A stretch of 6,190 nt of DNA from JBOGJI01 sp050747865 (GCA_050747865.1 JBOGJI010000304.1:1-6190); one strand, 5' to 3'; counted from the first letter of the stretch, positions 1 through 6,190 are shown. Notes: generated by a model not told the origin, from the letters alone. A program made the numbers and translations.

Positions 1-899
1 TCACGCTGCCGGCGGTGGAGCTGCCGGCGGAGGGCTACTTCGTCATCTGCGCCAACGCCGCCACGACGCCCAACTGCGACCTCGACGTCTCTCCCGACAC
101 CAACCTCATCCAGAACGGCGCGCCCGACGCCGTGGCGCTGCTGTTCGGCGCCGCCATCGTCGACACGGTGAGCTACGAGGGGGACACGGCGCCGCCGTAC
201 ACCGAGGGCTCCGGTGTTGGGCTGGAGGACGACCCGACCGTCGAGCTGGCCGGCATCTCGCGCCTTCCCGATGGCGTCGACACCGACCAGAACAACGTCG
301 ACTTCTCCCTGCGCTGCATCACCCCGGGCCTGCCCAACGCGAGCGACAGCGCGGGCTGCACGGCCGCCGGCCCGCCGCAGCTGGTGGTCAACGAGGTCGA
401 CTACGACCAGCCGGGAACCGACGGCGCGGAGTTCGTGGAGATCGTGAACACCGGCGCGGCAGCGGTCTCCCTGGCCGGCGTCGAGCTGCGGCTGGTCAAT
501 GGCAACGGCGGCGGCGCGGTCGTCTACCAGACCATCGAGCTGCCTGCGGTGGAGCTCGCCGCGGGAGGCTTCTTCGTGGTCTGCGGCAATGCCGCCAACA
601 CGGCCAATTGCGACCTCGACGTTTCCCCCGACACCAACCTGGTGCAGAACGGCGGTCCGGACGCGGTCGCTCTGGCGTTCGGCGGCGAGATCCTGGACAC
701 GGTGAGCTACGAGGGGGACACCGGCGCGCCCTACACGGAGGGCTCCGGTAGCGGCCTGGAAGATGCGGGCTCCGCCCAGCTCCTCGGCCTCTCCCGGCTG
801 CCGGACGGCGCCGATACCGATCAGAACAACGTCGACCTGTCGCTGCGCTGCATCACGCCGGGCGAGCCCAACAGCTCCGACACCACGAACTGCGTGACC
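1..899 (+). repeat. Tandem lamin-tail-domain (LTD) repeat inside the nuclease gene
   Basis: Two in-frame copies of the same domain lie head to tail with a period of 531-534 nt (177-178 residues). The first is cut by the left edge. Landmarks recur in order in both: a Cys strand (FVICANAA / FVVCGNAA), CDLDVSPDTNL, QNG-PDAVAL, DTVSYEGDT, PYTEGSG, SRLPDG-DTDQNNVD, LRCITPG and GPPQ. At nucleotide level a 26-base stretch is identical at 162-187 and 696-721, while flanking codons differ mostly at synonymous or conservative positions. The conserved Cys recur at matching places, suggesting one disulfide-bonded fold per unit. More copies may lie upstream. LTDs in bacterial secreted nucleases are thought to act in binding or surface attachment. 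Confidence 0.85.
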
Positions 900-2864
900 G
901 GCCCGCCGCAGGAGCTGGAGATCTGGCAGGTCCAGGGTCCCGGGCTGGCCAGCCCGTTTGTCGGGACCCCGGCGATCACGCGCGACAACGTGGTCACGGC
1001 GGTGGGTCCGGACGGGTTCTTCATCCAGACCCCCGAGGCGCGCACCGACGGTGATCCCGAGACCTCCGACGGCATCTTCGTCTTCACCGGCTCCGCTGCC
1101 GGCGTCGCGGTCGGCGACCTGGTCGATGTGAGCGGCGCGGTGCAGGAGTTCTTCGACCTGACCGAGCTGTCCGGCAACGTGGAGGTGACGGTCACCGGCT
1201 CGGGGGCACCACTGCCGGCAGTCGTCCTGTTCGACGCCACGACGCCGTCGCCCGATCAGCCGCAGCCCGCCAACGAGGTCGAGCGCTACGAGGGCATGCG
1301 GGTGATCTTCGACGGCGTGGCCACGGCGCCGAGCGACCGCTTCGGCGACGTCGCCGTGGTCGCCAAGGCGGAGCGCGCGTTCCGTGAGCCCGGCATCCTG
1401 TTCCCGGGCCTCGACGGTCTGCCTGTGTGGGACGGCAACCCCGAGATCTTCGAGGTCGACCCGGATGCGCTCGGCCTCGACGACTTCGACCTGTTCGCAG
1501 GCCAGCCTGTGGCGGCCGAGGGGCCGCTCTCCTTCGCCTTCGGCGACTACCAGGTCTGGCCGACGAGCTTCGCCCCCGGGCCGGCGCCGACGCTGCCGCG
1601 GCCGGTGCGCGAGCGCGCCGCCGGCGAGCTCACCATCGCCACCCAGAACATCGAGCGCTTCTTCGACGACCAGGATGACCCGGAGACCGACGACCCGGTG
1701 CTCACCACCGAGGAATACCAGGCGCGGCTGGGCAAGGTCTCGGGCTGGGTGCGCCAGGTGCTGCGCGCCCCGGACGTGCTGGTCGTGCAGGAGGTGGAGA
1801 ACCTCGGGATCCTGGAGGATCTGGCGGACCGCATGGCGGCCGACGATTCCACGCTCGCCTACAGCGCCTGGCTGCTCGAGGGCAATGACATTGGCGGCAT
1901 CGACGTCGGGATGCTGACGCGCGACGACACGATCTCCGTGCAGTCGGTCGAGCAGTTCGGCGCCGACACGATCTTCGACTTCGACGGCAGCCTGCTCAAC
2001 GACCGCCCGCCCCTGGTGCTGCGGGCGATGTACGTCGGCGACGGCGCGCTGTTCGAATTCACCTTGATCGGCGTCCACCAGCGCTCCCTGAGCGGCATCG
2101 AAGGCTCGGACGCGACTCGAGTGCGCCTGAAGCGCTTCCGCCAGGCCGAGCAGCTCTCGCTGTTCGTCCAGGACCTGCAGACCGACGAGCCCGAGCGGCC
2201 GCTGCTCGTCGCCGGCGATTTCAACGCCTTCCAGTTCACCGACGGCTACGTCGACGTCCTCGGGCAGGTCACCGGCAACCTCGACCCGCTGGGCGACGAG
2301 GCGGAGACCTACGACGCGGTCGATCCTGACCTGCGCAACGAAGTGCTCACCCTTTCCGCCGAGGAGCGCTACTCCTTCAACTTCGACGGCAGCGCCCAGG
2401 TCCTCGACCACATCCTGACCTCGACGGCGGCACAGGCCCGGGTCGTCGACGCGGCCTATGCGCGCGGCGACGCCGACGCGCCGGAGAGCCTGCTCACGGA
2501 CTACACGTCCCCGCTGCGCATCTCCGACCACGACGGGTTGGTGCTGTTCCTCACCAGCACACCCGACGAGGACGGCGACGGTGTGGTCGACCAGGACGAC
2601 GTCTGTCCCGCGACGACGATTCCCGAGCCGGTGCCCACGGCGCAGCTCAAGCCGCTCCGCTACGCGCTGGTGGACGAGGACACGACGTTCGACTCGCTGG
2701 CTCCGGCCGCGGGCGCGCGCGAGCCCCTCACTATCACCACCGCGGACACGGCCGGCTGCAGCTGCGACCAGATCATCCTGGCTCTGGGTCTGGGCAACGC
2801 TCACCGCCGCTTCGGCTGCAGCGAGGAGGCGATGCTCTTCTGGATCGACCAGGTCGGCCCCTGA
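1..2864 (+). CDS. Secreted LTD / OB-fold / EEP-domain nuclease, C-terminal part (5' end off window)
   Basis: The reading frame is open from position 3 with no stop before the edge, and the first residues (TLPAVELPAEGYF) already match the interior of a repeat, so the gene begins upstream. The GTG at 15 is not the true start, but residues are numbered from it. Two lamin-tail domains come first: the cut copy to about 118 and a complete one at 123-290. Next is a YhcR-like OB-fold region (about 300-395) and a linker. The endonuclease/exonuclease/phosphatase domain spans about 538-848. Its expected catalytic residues are visible: N545 (TQNIERF), E593 (VQEVEN), H688, D735 and N737 (GDFNAF), D798-H799 (LDHI) and D838-H839 (SDHDG). 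An acidic thrombospondin type 3-like loop follows (851-865), then a Cys-bearing C-terminal module (866-949). Family knowledge (NucH/ExeM-type extracellular nucleases) points to metal-dependent DNA or RNA hydrolysis outside the cell, for nutrient or phosphate scavenging or biofilm DNA turnover. The several Cys per LTD fit an exported, disulfide-bonded protein. The signal peptide would lie off the window. A phosphodiesterase acting on another substrate is possible. Confidence 0.9.
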   Translation, partial: TLPAVELPAEGYFVICANAATTPNCDLDVSPDTNLIQNGAPDAVALLFGAAIVDTVSYEGDTAPPYTEGSGVGLEDDPTVELAGISRLPDGVDTDQNNVDFSLRCITPGLPNASDSAGCTAAGPPQLVVNEVDYDQPGTDGAEFVEIVNTGAAAVSLAGVELRLVNGNGGGAVVYQTIELPAVELAAGGFFVVCGNAANTANCDLDVSPDTNLVQNGGPDAVALAFGGEILDTVSYEGDTGAPYTEGSGSGLEDAGSAQLLGLSRLPDGADTDQNNVDLSLRCITPGEPNSSDTTNCVTGPPQELEIWQVQGPGLASPFVGTPAITRDNVVTAVGPDGFFIQTPEARTDGDPETSDGIFVFTGSAAGVAVGDLVDVSGAVQEFFDLTELSGNVEVTVTGSGAPLPAVVLFDATTPSPDQPQPANEVERYEGMRVIFDGVATAPSDRFGDVAVVAKAERAFREPGILFPGLDGLPVWDGNPEIFEVDPDALGLDDFDLFAGQPVAAEGPLSFAFGDYQVWPTSFAPGPAPTLPRPVRERAAGELTIATQNIERFFDDQDDPETDDPVLTTEEYQARLGKVSGWVRQVLRAPDVLVVQEVENLGILEDLADRMAADDSTLAYSAWLLEGNDIGGIDVGMLTRDDTISVQSVEQFGADTIFDFDGSLLNDRPPLVLRAMYVGDGALFEFTLIGVHQRSLSGIEGSDATRVRLKRFRQAEQLSLFVQDLQTDEPERPLLVAGDFNAFQFTDGYVDVLGQVTGNLDPLGDEAETYDAVDPDLRNEVLTLSAEERYSFNFDGSAQVLDHILTSTAAQARVVDAAYARGDADAPESLLTDYTSPLRISDHDGLVLFLTSTPDEDGDGVVDQDDVCPATTIPEPVPTAQLKPLRYALVDEDTTFDSLAPAAGAREPLTITTADTAGCSCDQIILALGLGNAHRRFGCSEEAMLFWIDQVGP

Positions 2865-2928
2865 CGCGGCCGGCGTCCGTGCTGGACGAGCGTGCCGCCG
2901 CCGGCCAGATGGCGAGCCGCACGGATCA

Positions 2929-2950
2929 CGGCCGGGACCGGGCCCGGCCG
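2929..2950. terminator. Candidate bidirectional terminator hairpin between convergent genes
   Basis: This is a perfect 8-bp G/C stem (CGGCCGGG pairing with CCCGGCCG) around a 6-nt loop. It lies in the 88-bp gap between the nuclease stop (2862-2864) and the exporter stop (2953-2955). Its placement fits termination of both convergent transcripts. No clear T-run follows on either strand, so it is not a textbook intrinsic terminator, and in DNA this GC-rich such stems also arise by chance. Nothing else recognisable was seen in the gap. Confidence 0.35.
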
Positions 2951-2952
2951 CT

Positions 2953-4179
2953 TCAGCGGCGGGGCAGGGCGGCGCGCGGGCGCACCAGCACGTTGGCGAT
3001 CAGCAGCCCGGTGACGATCGAGATCGCCACCAGCACCATGGTGAAGGCCGACTCGACGCCCGACACGACGTCGCGATTGAGCAGCGAGGAGAGGCTGCGA
3101 AAGCCGATCGAGCCGGGCACCAGCAGCAGCAGGCCGGGCATCTGGATGATCGCCGCCGGGCGCCCCGACAGCCGGCCGTAGAGGTTGCTGGCCACGCCGA
3201 CGGTCACCGCCCCCAGGAAGGCCCCCATCTCGGGACCGAAGAGCTGGCTGCCGAAGCGCGCGCTCCCCATGCCGAGGACCGCCGCGGCGAGGATCCAGGG
3301 GTAGTGGCTCGGCCGGGCGCGGAACAGCACGGTCAGCGCCGCCGCGGTCAGCGCCAGCGCCAGCCACTGGCTCCACGCGGGCAGCGGCGAGGGAGCGACG
3401 ACCGCCGGCGCCGGCCCGGCGACCAGCGCGCCGAGCTTGAAGCCGAGGCCGACCCCGAAGGCGATGGTGATGAAGGTGAGCATGGCGCCGGCGAAGCGGG
3501 CGCTGCCGGCGACCAGATGCTTGCTGGCGAGCTCGGTCATCGCCACGGTGAGCGTCAGCCCGGGAATGAGGACGATGAGCGCCGAGAGGGTCACGATGTA
3601 GGTGGAGAGGGTGAGGCCTGCCAGCGGCGCGCTCGCCGCCAGGCCGGCGACCACCAGGCCGGCGACCGGCTCGAACAGCCGCGCCGCCTCCCCCCGCTCG
3701 CCCAGCACGATGGCCAGCAGCCCCACCACCAGCCCCAGCAGGCCGGCGGCCGCCATATCGGTAACGCCGCCGCCGAAGAGCTGGGCGGCCATGGCGGAAG
3801 CCAGGGCGAAAGAGACGACGATCAGCGGCCGGCGGTAGCGCGGGCGGCGCGCCAGCACCTCGGCCAGCTTTTCGGCGGCGCGGGCCAGGTCGCTCCTGCC
3901 CCGCAGGAGATCGACGTAGACCGCCTCGACCTGCTCCAGGCGCTCCAGGTAGATCTCGCCGGGCTCGACGCGCAGCAGCACGGTACGGCCGGTGGCGCCG
4001 CGGCGCAAGGAGGCGAACAGGGCGGTGGGGGTGGCGAAGAACTGCCCGTCGATGCCGAGATGCGCCGCCACCTCGACCAGCGCCGCCTCCAGCCTCTGCG
4101 CCGGCGCCCCGGCGAGGTGCAGCGCCCGGCCCAGGCGCTCGATGAAGGCCACCGCCTCGTCGAACGCCGGGGTCCCCAC
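2953..4179 (-). CDS. ThrE-family (threonine/serine exporter-like) membrane transporter
   Basis: This is a 408-residue protein. A soluble N-terminal region (about 1-115) carries the family patterns RLGRALHLAGAPAQRLEAAL, GIDGQFFATPTALFASL and RVEPGEIYLERLEQV. About ten hydrophobic segments follow, near 117-136, 142-160, 167-187, 191-210, 226-250, 268-287, 293-307, 317-335, 341-357 and 375-400. The two membrane halves match the ThrE (PF06738) and ThrE_2 (PF12821) parts fused in one chain, each with its Pro-Gly signature: LIVLIPGLTLTVAMTELAS in the first and MPGLLLLVPGSIGFRSL in the second. ThrE proteins export small amino acids such as threonine and serine across the inner membrane; the substrate here is unknown. 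The start is GTG at 4179, chosen because GAGGG at 4192-4188 lies 8 nt upstream and family similarity begins within about ten residues. An ATG at 4482 in this frame would overlap the dioxygenase gene almost entirely and adds Arg-rich residues typical of shadow frames. It is the last gene of the leftward cluster and probably coupled to the one before. Confidence 0.87.
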   Translation of the reverse strand: MGTPAFDEAVAFIERLGRALHLAGAPAQRLEAALVEVAAHLGIDGQFFATPTALFASLRRGATGRTVLLRVEPGEIYLERLEQVEAVYVDLLRGRSDLARAAEKLAEVLARRPRYRRPLIVVSFALASAMAAQLFGGGVTDMAAAGLLGLVVGLLAIVLGERGEAARLFEPVAGLVVAGLAASAPLAGLTLSTYIVTLSALIVLIPGLTLTVAMTELASKHLVAGSARFAGAMLTFITIAFGVGLGFKLGALVAGPAPAVVAPSPLPAWSQWLALALTAAALTVLFRARPSHYPWILAAAVLGMGSARFGSQLFGPEMGAFLGAVTVGVASNLYGRLSGRPAAIIQMPGLLLLVPGSIGFRSLSSLLNRDVVSGVESAFTMVLVAISIVTGLLIANVLVRPRAALPRR

Positions 4180-4187
4180 CTCCAGAT

Positions 4188-4192
4188 CCCTC
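4188..4192 (-). promoter_or_regulatory. Shine-Dalgarno of the ThrE-like gene, overlapping the upstream stop codon
   Basis: On the minus strand, GAGGG shares bases with the TGA stop of the dioxygenase gene (4193-4191) and sits 8 nt before the GTG at 4179. The same 8-nt spacing occurs at the dioxygenase start. This site decides the GTG start. It implies that ribosomes finishing the dioxygenase can re-initiate on the exporter. Confidence 0.6.
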
Positions 4193-4760
4193 AGGCGTCG
4201 AACCGGAGCCGCTTCTCCTCGCGGCGGTACCAGCCCTCGCCCTCGGGCAGGAAGATCGAGCAGCGTTCCATGTCGCCGGCGTAGACGTGCACGGTCACCG
4301 ACGGGGTGTCCTGGGCGTTGGCGATCGTGTGGTACTCGTACGGCGGGATCAGGCTGCCGGCGGAGCCGGCACCAGCGTGGATGGTGTCGCGCGGCTCGAA
4401 GCGGAAGCGCTCGTCCCGCTCCTCCAGCAGCTCGTACTGCACCACCTCCAGCCTGCCGCTCCACACCCCGTCGACGCACCACAGGCCGGCGTGATCGTGC
4501 AACGGGGTCTCCTGCTCCGGCCCCCAGGTCATGGCGATCACGGTGTAGCCGAGGTCCTCGCTGCGGTAGAGCAGGCGGCGCGCGTAGTGATCCGGCAGCG
4601 GCCTGCGGATCTCCTCCGACAGCTCGATCGCGCCTTCGCGGGCCAGCGACTCGAGCCCCCGGCGCACCGCGGAGACCGCCGTCGCGTCGTCGCCGGTGCG
4701 CACGGCGTCGTCCAGCATGGCGATCAGGCGCTCTCGTCCGGCGAAGTCGGTCTGGTTCAT
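4191..4760 (-). CDS. Cysteine dioxygenase-family cupin (thiol dioxygenase)
   Basis: This 189-residue protein has the length and cupin pattern of type I cysteine dioxygenases: non-heme Fe(II) cytosolic enzymes that add O2 to a thiol, turning cysteine into cysteine sulfinate. The iron ligands are visible as H88 and H90 (TPLHDHAGLWC) and H144 (PPYEYHTIAN), after the family lead-in MTWGPEQETP. Against human CDO1, from memory, T156-H158-Y160 falls at the Ser153-His155-Tyr157 triad, C95 (five residues after H90) at crosslink residue Cys93, and C167 (seven after Y160) at Cys164. R61 or R62 (HYARRLL) is placed to bind the substrate carboxylate like Arg60. ATG at 4760 is well supported by AAGGAGG eight nt upstream. 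The upstream gene ends 19 nt before it and the ThrE-like exporter follows at once. Cysteine is the likely substrate, but 3-mercaptopropionate or another small thiol cannot be excluded from sequence alone. Confidence 0.87.
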   Translation of the reverse strand: MNQTDFAGRERLIAMLDDAVRTGDDATAVSAVRRGLESLAREGAIELSEEIRRPLPDHYARRLLYRSEDLGYTVIAMTWGPEQETPLHDHAGLWCVDGVWSGRLEVVQYELLEERDERFRFEPRDTIHAGAGSAGSLIPPYEYHTIANAQDTPSVTVHVYAGDMERCSIFLPEGEGWYRREEKRLRFDA

Positions 4761-4768
4761 GGGCTCTT

Positions 4769-4775
4769 CCTCCTT
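4769..4775 (-). promoter_or_regulatory. Strong Shine-Dalgarno of the cysteine dioxygenase gene
   Basis: AAGGAGG on the minus strand lies 8 nt before the ATG at 4760. It fills most of the 19-nt gap after the upstream stop (4782-4780). It is a near-perfect match to the anti-SD and fixes the dioxygenase start. The short gap leaves little room for a separate promoter, which supports co-transcription with the upstream gene. Confidence 0.8.
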
Positions 4776-4779
4776 CCGA

Positions 4780-6190
4780 TCATCGTTTCAGCCGCGCGCC
4801 GGCCTCCTCGACGGAAAGGATCCAGCCGGCGATCTTGCCCGGCTGGATCTGGCCGTCGTCGTGCCAGAAGCGGTCGTGGCGCAGGTGGCGGCTCGAGGTG
4901 TCGCCGTCGGAGCGGCACTGGATCTCCTCGAAGATGCGATCGAAGCGCCCGGCCCAGCGCTCGCAGTTGGCCAGCCGCAGGTCGACCCAACCGGCCTCCA
5001 CCCAGCGCTCCAGCCGCCCCGGCGTCACCTCCTCGGCCTCGGCGCGCGCCGGCACGATCACCCGCGGCCCGCGGATCAGCTCGCCCGACTCGAGGAGGAT
5101 GGGGATGCCCACCGAGACGATCTCGTTGGCCAGCCGCGGGCGCTCGATCACCAGGCGGTTGAGGGCGCGGTTCAGCGCCTCCGCCCCGGCGGTGCGGGCG
5201 GCGGCCATGGTGCCGAAGGCCTCGCGCAACAGGTGCGCCTCGAACAGGAGCTTCGAGTTGTGCGGCGGCCCCAGCATCTCGAACGCCACCGAGCGTGTGC
5301 CGCCCTGGGTCTCCAGCTCGTTCATCCGCTCGAGCGCCCAGTGCCGCATCAGGCCGGCGCGGTAGGTGGGCCCGAGCACCGCGTTGTCCAGGGCGTTGAC
5401 CACGTCGTGCCCGGTGTTGCCCCCTTCGAGCTCGAACACCAGGGCCTGCGCGATCTCCTCGGGGGTGACGAACTCCATCTGCTCGGCGGTGGTCAGCATC
5501 GCGAACTCCTCCAAGGAGAAGATGCCGTTCTCGCCGGTGTCGATGTAGGCCGTCTCCAGCGTCCCGTCCGTCACCCGCGCCGCCTCGGGCTCGATCGTCG
5601 ACAGCGTGCGGCCGAGCGGCCGGGGCTGCGCGTCCACTAGCCGGATCAGCTCGCCCTTGCGGTGGATCGGCCCGCGGCCGATGGCCTTCCAGGCGATCGC
5701 CGCCGCCGGCTTGATCTCCTTGGTGATCGGCGCTCCCGGGGTGCGCGCCATGAGGAAGAGCAGCATGGTGTGGGCGCCGGCCATGGCGCTCTTCGCCAGC
5801 AGCATCCGGCTCGGCTTCTCCTCCGAGTGCGTGTAGGGGATGTTGAGGCCCATGCCGCCGGTTCCCGAGGTCCCCACCTTGATGTAGCCGAGCGTGCCGG
5901 CCTCGCTCATGCCGCGATAGAGGACCTGGATGTGGCGGATCAAGCGCGGGATGTAGAGCGCCTGCAGCATCCCCTCCACCGCCTCGGAGCTGACCGCGCC
6001 CGCCTCGAGCTCCTCCCACACCGCCTCCGACGCCGAGAAGATGTCGCGGTAGGCGATCGCCGTCGCGGTGTTGACGCAGTCGACCACGAATTCCGGACGC
6101 GTCTCGAGCAGCAACTGGTAGAGGTGGAACTGCGCGAGATCCTCGTCGGCGAGCTGCTTGAGCTGCGCCCGGATGCGCTGCCTGAGCGAC
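4780..6190 (-). CDS. Large protein of uncertain function, possible atypical SDR/Rossmann-type dehydrogenase, C-terminal part
   Basis: The frame is open from the right edge (first whole codon at 6189) to TGA at 4782-4780, giving 469 visible residues. A TTG at 6114 lies inside continuous coding sequence, so the true start is off the window. Residues are numbered here from that TTG. I cannot name the family with certainty. FVVDCVNTATAIAYRDIF (9-26) resembles the fourth beta-strand of a Rossmann fold (substrate-side 'vvdcvNtAt'). A strand with an SGTGGMG turn (YIKVGTSGTGGMGLNIPYT, 77-95) and then a helix LLAKSAMAGAHTMLLFLMAR (105-124) resemble the catalytic Ser strand and Lys helix of short-chain dehydrogenases. 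The Tyr expected four residues before K108 is Met. The rest (about 125-444) is a long conserved-looking alpha/beta region with GGNTGHDVVNALDNAVLGPT (231-250) and FEMLGPPHNSKLLFEAHLL (278-296), and no membrane segment. It is the first visible gene of the leftward cluster. A role beside thiol oxidation and export is not deducible. Confidence 0.6.
   Translation of the reverse strand, partial: SLRQRIRAQLKQLADEDLAQFHLYQLLLETRPEFVVDCVNTATAIAYRDIFSASEAVWEELEAGAVSSEAVEGMLQALYIPRLIRHIQVLYRGMSEAGTLGYIKVGTSGTGGMGLNIPYTHSEEKPSRMLLAKSAMAGAHTMLLFLMARTPGAPITKEIKPAAAIAWKAIGRGPIHRKGELIRLVDAQPRPLGRTLSTIEPEAARVTDGTLETAYIDTGENGIFSLEEFAMLTTAEQMEFVTPEEIAQALVFELEGGNTGHDVVNALDNAVLGPTYRAGLMRHWALERMNELETQGGTRSVAFEMLGPPHNSKLLFEAHLLREAFGTMAAARTAGAEALNRALNRLVIERPRLANEIVSVGIPILLESGELIRGPRVIVPARAEAEEVTPGRLERWVEAGWVDLRLANCERWAGRFDRIFEEIQCRSDGDTSSRHLRHDRFWHDDGQIQPGKIAGWILSVEEAGARLKR

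Noticed and set aside
15..17. GTG at 15 as the start of the nuclease gene
   Set aside because: The codons before it match the corresponding residues of the second LTD repeat, so the frame is coding upstream. Starting here would cut a domain in half and leave no signal peptide.
2458..4284. 608-codon open frame on the plus strand spanning the convergent gap and opposite the exporter
   Set aside because: Its product is low complexity and rich in Arg, Ala, Gly and Gln, with no domain. It overlaps the nuclease end and the exporter, both of which have clear family motifs. It is a shadow of GC-rich coding.
2953..4482. Exporter starting at ATG 4482 (509 residues)
   Set aside because: The extra 101 residues lie inside the dioxygenase gene, are Arg-rich shadow sequence, and lack ThrE similarity. 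GTG 4179 has a well-placed Shine-Dalgarno and gives a normal N-terminus.
3992..5365. 457-codon open frame on the plus strand opposite the dioxygenase and SDR-like genes
   Set aside because: It is Arg/Ser/Pro-rich with no motif, and antisense to genes with recognisable active-site residues and Shine-Dalgarno sites.
4757..6019. 420-codon open frame on the minus strand overlapping the SDR-like gene in another frame
   Set aside because: It has Gly/Arg/Ala/His-rich shadow composition. The overlapping frame has normal protein-like composition and leads into the dioxygenase Shine-Dalgarno.
6112..6114. TTG at 6114 as the start of the SDR-like gene
   Set aside because: The same frame continues open to the window edge with protein-like sequence (RIRAQLKQLADEDLAQFHLY), and the Rossmann half expected before it is missing, so the gene is cut by the edge.
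1..6190. CRISPR arrays, tRNA/rRNA genes, insertion sequences, attachment sites or a defence/phage system
   Set aside because: No short regularly spaced repeats, no cloverleaf-like segments, no transposase or integrase motifs and no terminal inverted repeats were seen. The only repeat is the LTD duplication inside a gene.

Overview
The window comes from a very GC-rich bacterium. Coding is dense, with strong G/C preference at third codon positions, so all non-coding frames are also open and yield long spurious ORFs. The secreted nuclease on the left ends in a thrombospondin type 3-like acidic loop followed by a Cys-containing C-terminal module. From memory, that combination recurs in secreted proteins of Acidobacteriota (Thermoanaerobaculia-like) and related soil or sediment metagenomes. 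The taxonomic guess is low confidence because the window has no marker gene.

Layout. (1) Positions 1-2864, plus strand: the C-terminal 953 or so residues of a large secreted multidomain nuclease. It carries two tandem lamin-tail domains, a YhcR-type OB-fold region, an endonuclease/exonuclease/phosphatase (EEP) catalytic domain, a short Asp-rich Ca-binding loop and a C-terminal Cys module. Its start lies off the left edge. (2) Positions 2865-2952: an 88-bp gap between convergent genes holding one strong GC hairpin, a possible shared terminator. (3) Positions 2953-6190, minus strand: three tightly packed genes read right to left. They are a large protein of uncertain function with a Rossmann/SDR-like look (cut by the right edge), a cysteine-dioxygenase-family cupin, and a ThrE-family amino-acid exporter.

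The leftward genes look like an operon. The gap from the first to the second is 19 nt and contains a consensus Shine-Dalgarno. The third gene starts 11 nt after the second gene's stop codon, and its Shine-Dalgarno overlaps that stop, which suggests translational coupling. A thiol dioxygenase directly followed by a ThrE-type exporter suggests oxidation of cysteine or a related thiol and export of a small amino acid or the oxidised product. That link rests on gene order only. The promoters of both transcription units lie outside the window.

I saw no tRNA, rRNA, CRISPR array, insertion sequence or phage gene. Nothing here is clearly a new defence or mobile system. The points most worth a second look are the SDR-like protein that seems to lack the catalytic Tyr, the bacterial CDO that keeps the Cys and Tyr corresponding to the mammalian Cys-Tyr crosslink, the CDO-ThrE coupling, and the C-terminal module of the nuclease.
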